A stretch of 40,544 bases of DNA, from the NCBI GenBank assembly GCA_035699745.1, contig DASSPH010000026.1:1-40544 (forward strand), in the 5' to 3' direction. The notes beneath the pieces were generated by a model. It was not told the DNA's origin. It worked only from the letters and a program-made list of their open reading frames with translations, and made no database searches. The position numbers and the translations under genes were made by a program. Within the stretch, counting starts at the first letter, position 1, and every line of letters starts with the position of its first letter. The DNA is from Vicinamibacterales bacterium. Lineage in GTDB: Bacteria; Acidobacteriota; Vicinamibacteria; Vicinamibacterales; 2-12-FULL-66-21. Shown one piece after another: positions 32,347 through 40,544 of the stretch.

Positions 32347-35064
32347 TTACAGAAGTGAACCGACGACCTCCGGAGCCCGCTGGAGCAGTTCGTCGATTTT
32401 CGAGGGGTCCTTGCCGCCGGCTTCGGCGAAGTCGGGCCGGCCGCCGCCGCCGCCCCCGACGATCGGGGCCAGTTCCTTGACGACCCGTCCGGCCTGGATC
32501 CGCGCGGTGAGATCCTTGGTGACCGACACCACCAGCGACACCTTGCCGTCGTTCTCCGAGGCAATCACGACCAGCCCGCTGCCCAGGCGATCGCGCAGGG
32601 TATCGGACAACCCGCGCAGCGCAGCCTTCTCCAGGCCGCTGACGCGCCGCGCGATCATTCGCACGCCCTTCACCTCGCGCACGTCGTCGTGTCCGCCCGC
32701 GGCGCCGCCGCCGCCGAGCGCCGCCTTCATCCTCAACTGCTCGATCTCGCGGGTGAGGCGCTTGACGTCGGACTGCAGGCGCTGAACGATCTCGACCCCC
32801 TGGTCTGCGGAGGTGTTCAGCGCGCCGAGCACCCGATCCAGCGCCTGCCGCTGCTGCTGCTGAAAGGCCACGGCGCCGGCGCCGGTGAGCGCTTCGATGC
32901 GGCGCACGCCCGCGGCGACGCCGCTCTCCTGCGTGATCACGAACGGACCGATGTCTCCGGTGGCGCGCACGTGGGTGCCGCCGCACAGCTCCTTGCTGAA
33001 CGAGCCGTCGCCGATCGACACCACGCGCACCCGATCGCCGTACTTCTCGCCGAACAGCGCCATTGCGCCCGACGCCATCGCCTCCTCGGTGGCTTTGACC
33101 TCGGTCTGCACCGGCGCGTTCCGGTAGATGTGCTCGTTGACGATGCGTTCGATCTCGTCGAGCTGCTCGCGCCGGATCGCCTGGAAGTGTACGAAGTCGA
33201 AGCGGAGGCGATCGGGCGCGACCAGCGAGCCCGCCTGCTTGACGTGCGTGCCCAGGACCCTGCGCAGCGCGGCGTGCAGCAGATGGGTCGCGGTGTGATT
33301 GCGCCGCGTCGCGTCGCGGGTATCGGCATCGACGGTGGCAGTCACGATGTCGCGCGGCTTGAAGACCCCGCGCTCGACGGTGACGCGGTGCGCGCGCGGG
33401 CCGCTGGCCGCCAGCCTGGCCAGCCCGTTCACCTGCGCGACGGCGCCGGTCGCCTCGCTGGCGATCGTGCCGCTGTCGGAGACCTGGCCGCCGGACTCGA
33501 GGTAGAACGGCGTCCGTTCCAGCACGACGTACCCGGTCTGCCCCTGCTTCAGTTCCGCGGCTTGCCGCCGTTCGCCGTCGAACACTGCGATCACCGGCAC
33601 CCCTTTCACGCTGGTGGCGGTGTAGCCTTCGAACTGATCGCCAGGCGCAGTCGCCGCCGTCCGATCCGCGTCAGACGCGTAGGAGAACTCCTGCGTGCGC
33701 TTCCCCTCGAACGTGCTCCCCGCGCGGGCGCGCTCGCGCTGCCCCTCCATCGCCCGCTCGTAGCCTTCACGATCGAGCGTCACGCCGCGCTGGCCCGCCA
33801 GATCCTCCATGAAGTCGAGCGGCACGCCGAGCGAGTCGTACAGCCGGAACGCTTCATCGCCGGGCAGCACCTTCGTCCCGGCCGCGGCGCGGTCGAGCGC
33901 CTCTTCCAGGCGCGGCAGCCCGCCGGTCAGCACGGCATCGAACCGTTCCTCTTCGCTCCGCACCACCAGCACGATGTTGTCGCGGTTGCGCGGCAATTCG
34001 GGGTACGCATCCCCCATCTCGCGAACGACGACGTCGACCAGCGAGTGGAGCACCGGCTGCGTGAACCCGAGCTTCTTGCCGTGGCGCATCGCGCGGCGCA
34101 TGATCTTGCGGAGCACGTAGCCGCGCCATTCGTTCGACGGGATGACGCCGTCGGCGATGAGGAACGTCATCGCGCGGAGGTGATCGGCGATCACGCGCAT
34201 CGAGACGTCGGAGGGATCGTCGAGCGTCGCGCCGTAGCGGCGGCCGGCGCGATCCCCGATTGCCTTCAGGATCGGCGCGAACAGATCCGTGTCGTAGTTC
34301 GAGATCCTGCCCTGGATGACGGCGGTGATGCGCTCGAGCCCCATCCCGGTGTCGATCGACGGCGCCGGCAGCGGGTTCAGCGTGCCGTCCGGCTGCCGAT
34401 CGAACTCCATGAAGACGTTGTTCCAGATCTCCACGTAGCGGTCGCAGCTGCAATCGATCGCCAGGCACGGCTGGCCGGCGGCCTCGCGCTCGCAGGGAAT
34501 GTCGTTGCCGCGGAAGTAGTGGACCTCGGAGCAGCGGCCGCACGGCCCGGTGTCCCCCATCTGCCAGAAGTTCTCCGCCAGGCCGAGCTCGGTGATCCGG
34601 TCGCGCGGCACGAACCGCTGCCAGATGGCGAACGCCTCGTCGTCACGCGGAATCCCGGCTTCTCCCTTGAAGACGGTGGGGAACAGCCGGTCCGCCGGCA
34701 GGTTCCAGACCGTGGTGAGCAGCTCCCACGCGAACGGGATCGCGTCATTCTTGAAATAGTCGCCGAACGAGAAGTTGCCGAGCATCTCGAAGAAGGTGTG
34801 ATGCCGCAGCGACGGGCCGACGTTGTCGAGATCGTTGTGCTTGCCGCTCACGCGCATGCACTTCTGAGACGTCGTGGCGCGGGTGTAGGCGCGCTTTTCC
34901 CTGCCCAGGAACAGGTCCTTGAACTGGTTCATCCCGGCGTTGGTGAAGAGCAGGGTCGGATCGTCCCCCGGCACGAGCGACGAGCTCGCGACGATGGCAT
35001 GCCCGTGGCGCTCGAAATACTTGAGAAACGAGCGCCTGATCTCCTTCGACGTCATGCTCGACAT
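32347..35064 (-). CDS. alaS: Alanyl-tRNA synthetase
   Basis: A 905-residue class II synthetase. The catalytic core opens MTSKEIRRSFLKYFERHGH and has FTNAGMNQFKDLFLG, SVHTFF-like RHHTFFEMLGNFSFGDYF, and DTGMGLERITAVIQG. The editing domain has HTATHLLH and CGGTHVRATGDIG; a C-Ala domain with the Gly-rich VGGGGGGRPDFAEAGG closes it. Between motifs 2 and 3 the usual spacer is replaced by a cysteine-rich insertion: C175, C178, C191, C200, C205 and C207, numbered from the upstream ATG. That spacing could bind zinc. ATG 35062-35064 and ATG 35053-35055 are alternative starts; the frame is open far upstream, but that extension is antisense to the kinase gene. Confidence 0.96.
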   Translation of the reverse strand: MSSMTSKEIRRSFLKYFERHGHAIVASSSLVPGDDPTLLFTNAGMNQFKDLFLGREKRAYTRATTSQKCMRVSGKHNDLDNVGPSLRHHTFFEMLGNFSFGDYFKNDAIPFAWELLTTVWNLPADRLFPTVFKGEAGIPRDDEAFAIWQRFVPRDRITELGLAENFWQMGDTGPCGRCSEVHYFRGNDIPCEREAAGQPCLAIDCSCDRYVEIWNNVFMEFDRQPDGTLNPLPAPSIDTGMGLERITAVIQGRISNYDTDLFAPILKAIGDRAGRRYGATLDDPSDVSMRVIADHLRAMTFLIADGVIPSNEWRGYVLRKIMRRAMRHGKKLGFTQPVLHSLVDVVVREMGDAYPELPRNRDNIVLVVRSEEERFDAVLTGGLPRLEEALDRAAAGTKVLPGDEAFRLYDSLGVPLDFMEDLAGQRGVTLDREGYERAMEGQRERARAGSTFEGKRTQEFSYASDADRTAATAPGDQFEGYTATSVKGVPVIAVFDGERRQAAELKQGQTGYVVLERTPFYLESGGQVSDSGTIASEATGAVAQVNGLARLAASGPRAHRVTVERGVFKPRDIVTATVDADTRDATRRNHTATHLLHAALRRVLGTHVKQAGSLVAPDRLRFDFVHFQAIRREQLDEIERIVNEHIYRNAPVQTEVKATEEAMASGAMALFGEKYGDRVRVVSIGDGSFSKELCGGTHVRATGDIGPFVITQESGVAAGVRRIEALTGAGAVAFQQQQRQALDRVLGALNTSADQGVEIVQRLQSDVKRLTREIEQLRMKAALGGGGAAGGHDDVREVKGVRMIARRVSGLEKAALRGLSDTLRDRLGSGLVVIASENDGKVSLVVSVTKDLTARIQAGRVVKELAPIVGGGGGGRPDFAEAGGKDPSKIDELLQRAPEVVGSLL

Positions 35065-35097
35065 TGTACCGTGACAACACGATAGGATCGGAGCCCG

Positions 35098-38000
35098 ATG
35101 CAGAACGTCTTCGAGCAGGGCGGCGAAGTCGGCGCGCTCATGCGCGACATGGACTGGACCGGCACCGCGCTCGGTCCGCCCGACGACTGGCCGCAAAGCC
35201 TGCGGATTGTCGTGCGCATCATGCTCACGTCGCGCTTTGCGATGTGGATTGGCTGGGGACCCGAGCTGTCGTTTCTCTATAACGACGCGTACGCGCGCAT
35301 GTCGCTCGGTCCCAGGCATCCGTCGGCGCTGGGGCGTCCCGCGCGGGAGGTGTGGGCGGAGATCTGGAAGGACGTCAGCCCGCGCATCGACCAGGTCATG
35401 TCGTCGGGGCGGGCGACCTGGGACGAAGGGCTGATGCTGATCGTCCTGCGCTACGGCTATCCGGAAGAGACGTATCACACCTTCTCCTACAGTCCGCTGT
35501 TCGACGACAGCGGCACGATCGCGGGCAACCTCTGCGTCGTGACCGAGGAGACCGAGCGGATCATCGGCGAGCGCCGCCTCGGGGCGCTGCAGATGCTGGC
35601 CTCGATGCTGGCTGGTGCGAACGAGGCCCAGGAGGTGTACGCGGCGGTGGAGACCTGCGCCGCCGCCAACGGGCGCGACATTCCGTTTGCGCTGCTCTAC
35701 GCGGTGGACGAGGCGAGCGCCCACGCGACGCTCGTCGCGCGCAGCGGTATCACCGAGGATCACCAGGCCGCCCCGAGCCAGGCGGCGCTCGAGGACGGCG
35801 GACCCTGGCCGTTCGCCCGCGTGCTGCAGGGCTCGGACGACCTGATCGTGGATCACCGGGCCGGCGACGCGGCGTGGCCGTCGGGACCGTGGGACGTGCC
35901 GGTGACGCGTGCCGTCATGCTGCCGATCACGCTGCAGGGGCAGCTGCGGCCGTCTTACGTGTTCATCGCCGGCCACAACCCGTACCGTCCGCTCGACGAG
36001 TCCTGCCGCAGCTTCCTCGGTCTGCTGGTGGGGCAGATCGCCTCGGGCCTCGCCAACGCGCGCGTCTACGAAGACGAGCGGCGCCGCGCCGAAGCGCTGG
36101 CGGCGCTCGATCGCGCCAAGACGGCGTTCTTCTCGAACGTCAGCCACGAATTCCGCACCCCCTTGACGCTGATGCTCGGGCCGACCGAAGACGCGCTGGC
36201 GCACGGCGGCGTCATGCACCGTCCCGAGCTGGAGACGGTCTATCGCAACCAGCTGCGGCTGCTCAAGCTGGTGAACTCGCTGCTGGACTTCTCACGGGCG
36301 GAAGCCGGCCGCGCCCAGGCGACCTACGAGCCGATCGATCTCGCGGCGCTGACGACCGATCTCGCCAGCAACTTCCGGTCGGCGATCGAGCGCGGCGGAC
36401 TCGCGTTCGAGGTCGACTGCCCGCCGCTGCCGGAGCCGGTCTTCGTCGATCGGCAGATGTGGGAGAAGATCGTTCTCAACCTGCTGTCGAATGCGTTCAA
36501 GTTCACGCTCGAAGGCAGCATCAGGGTGGCGATTCGCGCCGCGCGCGGTGCCGTCACGCTGTCGGTGGAGGACACCGGCGTCGGCATTCCGGAGGCGGAG
36601 CAGCCGCGCGTGTTCGAGCGCTTCCATCGGATCGAAGGCACGCGGGCGAGGACGCACGAGGGCACCGGCATCGGCCTCGCGCTCGTCCAGGACCTGGTCG
36701 CGCTGCACGGCGGGGCGATTACCGTCGAGAGCCAGCCCGGACGAGGCACGACCTTCAGCGTGACGATTCCCCTGGGCGCCGCGCACCTCCCGGCGGAGCG
36801 GATCGGCTCCGCGCCGGCGCTCGCGTCGAGCGCGATCGGCGTGCAGCCCTTCTTCGTCGAAGCCGAGCGGTGGCTCGAATCCGCCGCGGCGCCCGACCTC
36901 GCGGTCGACGAGGCGCCGATCGAGGCAGGGCCGCCGGAGCGCGGCCGCATCCTCGTCGCCGACGACAATCTCGACATGCGCGACTACCTGCGGCGGCTGT
37001 TGTCGCCGCGCTGGGTGGTCGACACCGCGCGCGACGGACGGGAGGCGCTGGCGCGGATGCAGCGGCATCGAGCCGACCTGGTGATCACGGACGTCATGAT
37101 GCCGGAGCTGGACGGCTTCGGACTGCTCGCCGCGCTGCGCGCGAACCCCGAGACCCGCGACGTGCCGGTGATGATGCTCTCGGCACGGGCGGGGGAAGAG
37201 ATGCGGCTGGAAGGGCTCCAGGCCGGGGCTGACGAGTATCTGGTCAAGCCGTTCTCCGCGCGTGAGCTGACGGCGCGCGTCGAGACGCTGCTGATCCGCG
37301 CCTCGATGCACGCGGTCGAGAACCTGCAGCGCCGTCAGCTCGTCGACATCTTCCGCCAGGTCCCCGCGGCAATGGCGATCCTGCGCGGTCCGGATCACGT
37401 GTTCGAGCACGCCAATCCCGCCTACCTCGCGCTGATCGGCAATCGCGACGTCATCGGCAAGCCGGTGCGCGAGGCGTTGCCCGAGCTCGACGGGCAGGGG
37501 GTCTACGAGCTGCTCGACGGCGTCTTTACCACCGGGCAGCCCTACGTCGGCAGCGAGCTGCGCCTGAGGGTGGAGCGCACACGGGGGGAGGCGCCGGAGG
37601 AGCTGTTCTTCGATTTCGTCTATCAGCCGCTGCGCGATGCGACGCAGCAGATCGACGGGATTGCGGTCGTCGTCTTCGAGGTCAGCGAGCTGGTGCGCGC
37701 GCGCAGCGACGCGGAGTCGGCGAGCCGCGCCAAGGACGAGTTCCTCGCCATGCTCGGGCACGAGCTGCGCAACCCGCTGGCGCCGATCCTCACCGCGCTG
37801 CAGCTGATGCGGCTGCGCGGCGGGGCCGCGCTGGAGCACGAGCGGACCGTGATCGAGCGGCAGACCCGGCACCTGGTCCGGCTGGTGGACGACCTGCTCG
37901 ACGTCTCCCGCATCGCCCGCGGCAAGATCGAGCTGCGGCGCGAGCGGCTCGACGTCGCCGACGCGGTGGCGAAGGCGATCGAGATGGCGAGTCCGCTCCT

Positions 38001-38832
38001 CGAGGAGCGCAAGCATCGCCTCGACGTCCGCGTCCCGCGCGGACTGGACGTCGTCGCCGACCCGGCGCGGCTGGCGCAGATCGTCGCCAACCTCCTCACC
38101 AACGCGGCGAAGTACACCGACGGCGGCGGCCGGGTCGTGATCAAAGGCGCGCTGGAGGGGGACATGGTGGCGGTGCGCGTCGCCGATACCGGCATCGGCA
38201 TCGATCCGATGATGCTGCCGCGCGTCTTCGAGATGTTCACGCAGGAGCGGCAGACGCTGGATCGGACGGCGGGCGGCCTCGGCCTGGGGCTGACGATCGT
38301 GCGCAATCTCGTCCAGCTGCACGGCGGCACCGTCGAGGCGTACAGCGAAGGGCGCGGCAGAGGCAGCGAGTTCGTGGTGCGCCTGCCGGCGGCGCCGTCG
38401 GCGCACGAGGCGGCCGCGCTGGCGGAGGCGGCGTCGGCGGAGCGGGACCTGCCGCGCGAAGGGCTGCCGGTGCTCGTCGTGGACGACAACGCGGACGCCG
38501 CCGACATGCTGCGCGAGTACGTCGGCGCGCTCGGCTACCGGGTGACGGTGGCGCTGGACAGCCTGGCGGCGCTGCGCGCCGCCGACGAGAACCCGCCGGC
38601 GATCGCGCTGCTCGACATCGGCCTGCCGGTGATGGACGGCTTCGAGCTGGCCCGCCGCTTCCGCGAATCGGACCGGCACGCGGCGATCAAGCTCGTCGCC
38701 ATCACCGGCTACGGCCAGGAAACCGATCGCCAGCGCAGCCGGGACGCCGGCTTCGACGCGCATCTCGTGAAGCCGGTCGACATGGACCAGCTCGAGCACC
38801 TGCTGTCGGTGCTCACTACGGGCCTCCGATAG
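35098..38832 (+). CDS. Hybrid histidine kinase with two complete kinase-receiver modules
   Basis: A 1244-residue soluble-looking signalling protein with no clear membrane helix. Order: PAS-like domain (about 15-155), GAF (about 165-330), HisKA 1 with His350 in NVSHEFRTPLTLML, HATPase 1 (about 445-560; LNLLSNAFKFT, DTGVGIPEAE, GTGIGLALVQD), receiver 1 (about 617-735; Asp665 in VITDVMMPELDG), PAS 2 (about 750-870), HisKA 2 with His888 in LGHELRNPLAPIL, HATPase 2 (about 985-1110; VANLLTNAAKYT, DTGIGIDPM, GGLGLGLTIVRN), and receiver 2 (about 1125-1244; Asp1173 in LLDIGLPVMDG). All catalytic boxes are present in both modules. It is divergent from alaS with a 33-bp gap. No partner response regulator is adjacent; the input signal is unknown. 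Confidence 0.93.
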   Translation: MQNVFEQGGEVGALMRDMDWTGTALGPPDDWPQSLRIVVRIMLTSRFAMWIGWGPELSFLYNDAYARMSLGPRHPSALGRPAREVWAEIWKDVSPRIDQVMSSGRATWDEGLMLIVLRYGYPEETYHTFSYSPLFDDSGTIAGNLCVVTEETERIIGERRLGALQMLASMLAGANEAQEVYAAVETCAAANGRDIPFALLYAVDEASAHATLVARSGITEDHQAAPSQAALEDGGPWPFARVLQGSDDLIVDHRAGDAAWPSGPWDVPVTRAVMLPITLQGQLRPSYVFIAGHNPYRPLDESCRSFLGLLVGQIASGLANARVYEDERRRAEALAALDRAKTAFFSNVSHEFRTPLTLMLGPTEDALAHGGVMHRPELETVYRNQLRLLKLVNSLLDFSRAEAGRAQATYEPIDLAALTTDLASNFRSAIERGGLAFEVDCPPLPEPVFVDRQMWEKIVLNLLSNAFKFTLEGSIRVAIRAARGAVTLSVEDTGVGIPEAEQPRVFERFHRIEGTRARTHEGTGIGLALVQDLVALHGGAITVESQPGRGTTFSVTIPLGAAHLPAERIGSAPALASSAIGVQPFFVEAERWLESAAAPDLAVDEAPIEAGPPERGRILVADDNLDMRDYLRRLLSPRWVVDTARDGREALARMQRHRADLVITDVMMPELDGFGLLAALRANPETRDVPVMMLSARAGEEMRLEGLQAGADEYLVKPFSARELTARVETLLIRASMHAVENLQRRQLVDIFRQVPAAMAILRGPDHVFEHANPAYLALIGNRDVIGKPVREALPELDGQGVYELLDGVFTTGQPYVGSELRLRVERTRGEAPEELFFDFVYQPLRDATQQIDGIAVVVFEVSELVRARSDAESASRAKDEFLAMLGHELRNPLAPILTALQLMRLRGGAALEHERTVIERQTRHLVRLVDDLLDVSRIARGKIELRRERLDVADAVAKAIEMASPLLEERKHRLDVRVPRGLDVVADPARLAQIVANLLTNAAKYTDGGGRVVIKGALEGDMVAVRVADTGIGIDPMMLPRVFEMFTQERQTLDRTAGGLGLGLTIVRNLVQLHGGTVEAYSEGRGRGSEFVVRLPAAPSAHEAAALAEAASAERDLPREGLPVLVVDDNADAADMLREYVGALGYRVTVALDSLAALRAADENPPAIALLDIGLPVMDGFELARRFRESDRHAAIKLVAITGYGQETDRQRSRDAGFDAHLVKPVDMDQLEHLLSVLTTGLR

Positions 38833-38844
38833 AGGCACGGATCT

Positions 38845-38893
38845 CACGGACGACACCGGTTGGTCCGCCCCGCGGTTCTCCGCGCGGTCCGTG
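38845..38893. terminator. Inverted repeat between the convergent kinase gene and recX
   Basis: CACGGAC at 38845 pairs with GTCCGTG at 38887-38893. An inner stem CGCGG/CCGCG encloses TTCT. It sits between two convergent stop codons, as expected of a bidirectional terminator, but lacks U-runs. It also resembles the short-unit palindromes at other junctions. Confidence 0.45.
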
Positions 38894-38897
38894 GCCG

Positions 38898-39422
38898 TCA
38901 GTGATCGTCGGTGAAGTCACCGCGCCGGAACGCACGCAGGGCGGCGGTAATGCCGCCCGGCGAGAAGCCCTGGCGCATGAGGAACTGGTAGACGCGGGCG
39001 TACTCGGCGGGGGTCGCGATCGTCGTCTTGCCCCGCAGCTTCTTCTTCAACGCGCGCGCGATCAGCGTGCGCTCGTCGACCGAGCCGAACCCCTCGGCGA
39101 GCGCCTCGGCGGCGACCTCCTTGTCGATCCCCATGGCCTGCAGCTCGCGCTGGATCCGCAGCCGCCCGCGTCCCTTGACGGCCAGCGCGCTTCGCACGTA
39201 CGCGGCGGCGACGCGGCGGTCGTCGAGCGCGCGATTCTCGATCAGCAGACCGATTGCGCGCTCGATGTCGTCCTGGGAATGATCGCGCTCGCGGAGGCGC
39301 TCGCGCAGCTGGTGAACGGAGAGCTCACGCCGGCCGAGCAGATGCAGCGCGTCGACGTAGGCGGTTCGATCGGGGGATCGGGCGATCGGGTGATCGGGTG
39401 ATCGAGGCACGCGTCTGCTCAC
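38898..39422 (-). CDS. recX: Regulatory protein RecX
   Basis: A 174-residue RecX-family protein, an inhibitor of RecA filament growth, made of tandem three-helix repeats. Characteristic segments are ALHLLGRRELSVHQLRERL, IERAIGLLIENRALDDRRVA, GRGRLRIQRELQAMGIDKEV and YQFLMRQGFSPGGITAAL. The first 20 or so residues (RSPDHPIARSPDRTAY) are encoded by the octamer array at 39367-39482 and are not part of the family. The GTG at 39420-39422 is the first start; a second in-frame GTG follows four codons later. The true start is uncertain. recA is not in the window. Confidence 0.88.
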   Translation of the reverse strand: MSRRVPRSPDHPIARSPDRTAYVDALHLLGRRELSVHQLRERLRERDHSQDDIERAIGLLIENRALDDRRVAAAYVRSALAVKGRGRLRIQRELQAMGIDKEVAAEALAEGFGSVDERTLIARALKKKLRGKTTIATPAEYARVYQFLMRQGFSPGGITAALRAFRRGDFTDDH

Positions 39423-39482
39423 CGATTATGCGATCACCCGATCACCCGATCACCCGATCACCCGATCGCCCGATCACCCGAT
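39367..39482. repeat. 8-bp repeat arms in inverted orientation (CGATCGGG / CGATCACC)
   Basis: The left arm has about 4.5 units such as TGATCGGG and CGATCGGG. The right arm has six CGATCACC or CGATCGCC units. They flank a 26-nt centre and could form a long cruciform or RNA hairpin. The array lies between pilT and recX and runs into the 5' coding part of recX. Confidence 0.92.
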
Positions 39483-39483
39483 G

Positions 39484-40544
39484 CTATCGTCCTCCGAACC
39501 GTTCGATCGTCGGCATCGCCGGCCTGGCGGGCGCGGCCGGTGCGGCGGGCTTGCTCCCGGGCCTGGGGGCGGCCAGCTTTGCCGCCATCTCGTCTCGCGC
39601 CATGTCGGCGGTGGTCGAGATGCCGGACACCTTGAGCTTGAAGTCGTCCACGTTCGACGCCCAGCGCAGCGCCTCTTCGAGCGTCACCAGCCCCTGCGAA
39701 TAGAGGCCGAAGATCGCCTGGTCGAAGGTCTGCATCCCGTACTGCGACGTGCCGGAGGCGATCGCGCCCGAGATCATCGACGTCTTGTCCTTGTCGATGA
39801 TGCAGTCGCGGATGAATGCCGTCGACGTCATCACCTCGACCGCGGCGGCGCGCCCCATCCCGTCGGCGCGCGGCAGCAGGCGCTGCGAGATCGCCGCCTT
39901 GAGCACGGCGGCGAGCTGAATCCGCACCTGGCGCTGCTGGTGGGGCGGGAACACCGCGATGATGCGGTTGATCGTTTCGGTCGCGTCGAGCGTGTGCAGC
40001 GTCGAGAACACGAGGTGGCCGGTCTCGGCGGCGTGCAGGGCGGTCTCGACGGTCTCGAGGTCGCGCATCTCGCCGACCAGGATGACGTCGGGGTCCTGAC
40101 GCAGCGCGGCGCGCAGCGCGTGCGCGAACGACTGGGTATCGACCGAGATCTCGCGCTGGTTGACGATCGACTGGTTGTCCCGGTGCAGGTACTCGATCGG
40201 ATCCTCGACCGTCATGACGTGCGCCTGGCGCGTCGCGTTGATGTAGTCGATCATCGCCGCCAGCGTGGTGCTCTTGCCCGATCCGGTCGTCCCGGTCACC
40301 AGCACCAGGCCGCGCTCTTCCGACGCGATCCGCTTCAGCACCGGCGGCAGGTTCAGCTCGTCGATCGTCTTGATGCGCGTCGGGATGATGCGCAGGACCA
40401 GCCCCACGGTGCCGCGCTGCTGGAACACGTTGACGCGGAAGCGCCCCAGCCCGTCGATGCTGTAGGCGAGGTCGACGTCCTGGTTCTTCCGGAACTTCTC
40501 GACGTGCTCCGGCCCGAGGATCGTCTGGGCGATCGCTTCGGTAT
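39484..40544 (-). CDS. pilT: Twitching motility ATPase PilT (5' end cut by window)
   Basis: About 353 residues are visible; the frame is open to the window edge, so the N-terminus lies beyond it. PilT is the hexameric cytoplasmic ATPase that powers type IV pilus retraction. Seen are the N2 domain end (GRFRVNVFQQRGTVGLVLRI), Walker A GTTGSGKSTTL, an acidic box (VMTVEDPIEY), the Walker B-like LVGEMRDLET, and the His box TGHLVFSTLHT. The C-terminal part has a TSMISGAIASGTSQYGMQTF segment. The Ala/Pro-rich tail is longer than in E. coli-type PilT. Other pil genes are not visible here. Confidence 0.95.
   Translation of the reverse strand, partial: TEAIAQTILGPEHVEKFRKNQDVDLAYSIDGLGRFRVNVFQQRGTVGLVLRIIPTRIKTIDELNLPPVLKRIASEERGLVLVTGTTGSGKSTTLAAMIDYINATRQAHVMTVEDPIEYLHRDNQSIVNQREISVDTQSFAHALRAALRQDPDVILVGEMRDLETVETALHAAETGHLVFSTLHTLDATETINRIIAVFPPHQQRQVRIQLAAVLKAAISQRLLPRADGMGRAAAVEVMTSTAFIRDCIIDKDKTSMISGAIASGTSQYGMQTFDQAIFGLYSQGLVTLEEALRWASNVDDFKLKVSGISTTADMARDEMAAKLAAPRPGSKPAAPAAPARPAMPTIERFGGR

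Noticed and set aside
32689-35085. Long open frame of about 798 codons on the plus strand opposite alaS
   Set aside because: Composition is Arg/Ala/His-rich with no recognisable domain, and it mirrors a strongly conserved AlaRS on the other strand. Long antisense frames are expected in GC-rich DNA.
35065-36219. N-terminal extension of alaS
   Set aside because: It would be antisense to the kinase start and has no synthetase similarity; the AlaRS core begins at the ATGs near 35055-35064.
36292-38856. Open frame of about 854 codons antisense to the hybrid kinase
   Set aside because: No domain, low-complexity Arg/Gln/His-rich translation, and the opposite strand has all kinase motifs in frame. 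Shadow of codon bias.
39367-39482. CRISPR or attachment site
   Set aside because: 8-bp units without spacers, in inverted arms, and no integrase or cas gene nearby.

Overview
The window is about 40.5 kb of GC-rich bacterial chromosome. It has dense operons, many GTG/TTG starts, and many stop/start overlaps of the ATGA, GTGA or TTGA type. Lipid A genes (lpxA, lpxI), lptE and lipoprotein signals indicate a diderm (Gram-negative) cell. Menaquinone is made by the futalosine route. Gene content, codon style and the palindromic intergenic repeats suit Acidobacteriota, probably class Vicinamibacteria; that assignment is inferred from gene content alone. I saw no rRNA, tRNA, CRISPR array, transposase, integrase or phage gene.

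Layout. 1-2573: end of a lipid A locus (lpxA 3' end, an antisense lipoprotein gene, lpxI, a Gfo/Idh/MocA oxidoreductase). 2570-11643: menaquinone block with a UbiD decarboxylase, a cysteine-free MqnE-like protein, mqnA, mqnC, an mqnX-type amidohydrolase, a UbiA prenyltransferase, a UbiX flavin prenyltransferase and ubiE/menG, interrupted by an antisense metzincin-like lipoprotein gene. 11659-16109: a TonB-domain protein, a tiny membrane ORF, miaA, deoB, dGTPase. 16396-21424: yceD-rpmF-plsX-fabD-fabG-acpP-fabF (fabH absent). 21504-24896: etfB-etfA-ETF:quinone oxidoreductase, which would feed electrons to the menaquinone made by the upstream block. 24955-30748: DUF374 acyltransferase, HDAC-family deacetylase, leuS, lptE, holA. 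30755-35064 (minus strand): rpsT, an Hsp15-like S4 protein, a lytic transglycosylase, alaS. 35098-38832: a very large hybrid sensor kinase with two complete kinase modules. 38898-40544 (minus strand): recX and a pilT cut by the window edge.

Two features stand out. First, the protein at 4024-4869 is recognisably built on the MqnE (aminofutalosine synthase) framework at both ends. It has lost the radical-SAM cysteine motif, contains no cysteine at all, and is about 100 residues short, yet it remains translationally coupled inside an otherwise intact menaquinone operon. It looks like a retained pseudoenzyme. Second, most longer gene junctions carry short-period (7-9 nt) tandem repeats, often as two inverted arms able to form long hairpins. 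There are about a dozen loci and several different units. Two loci share a longer conserved palindromic element (6931-7052 and 12684-12821), three share one 8-mer unit, and two arrays run into coding sequence (3' end of plsX, 5' end of recX).
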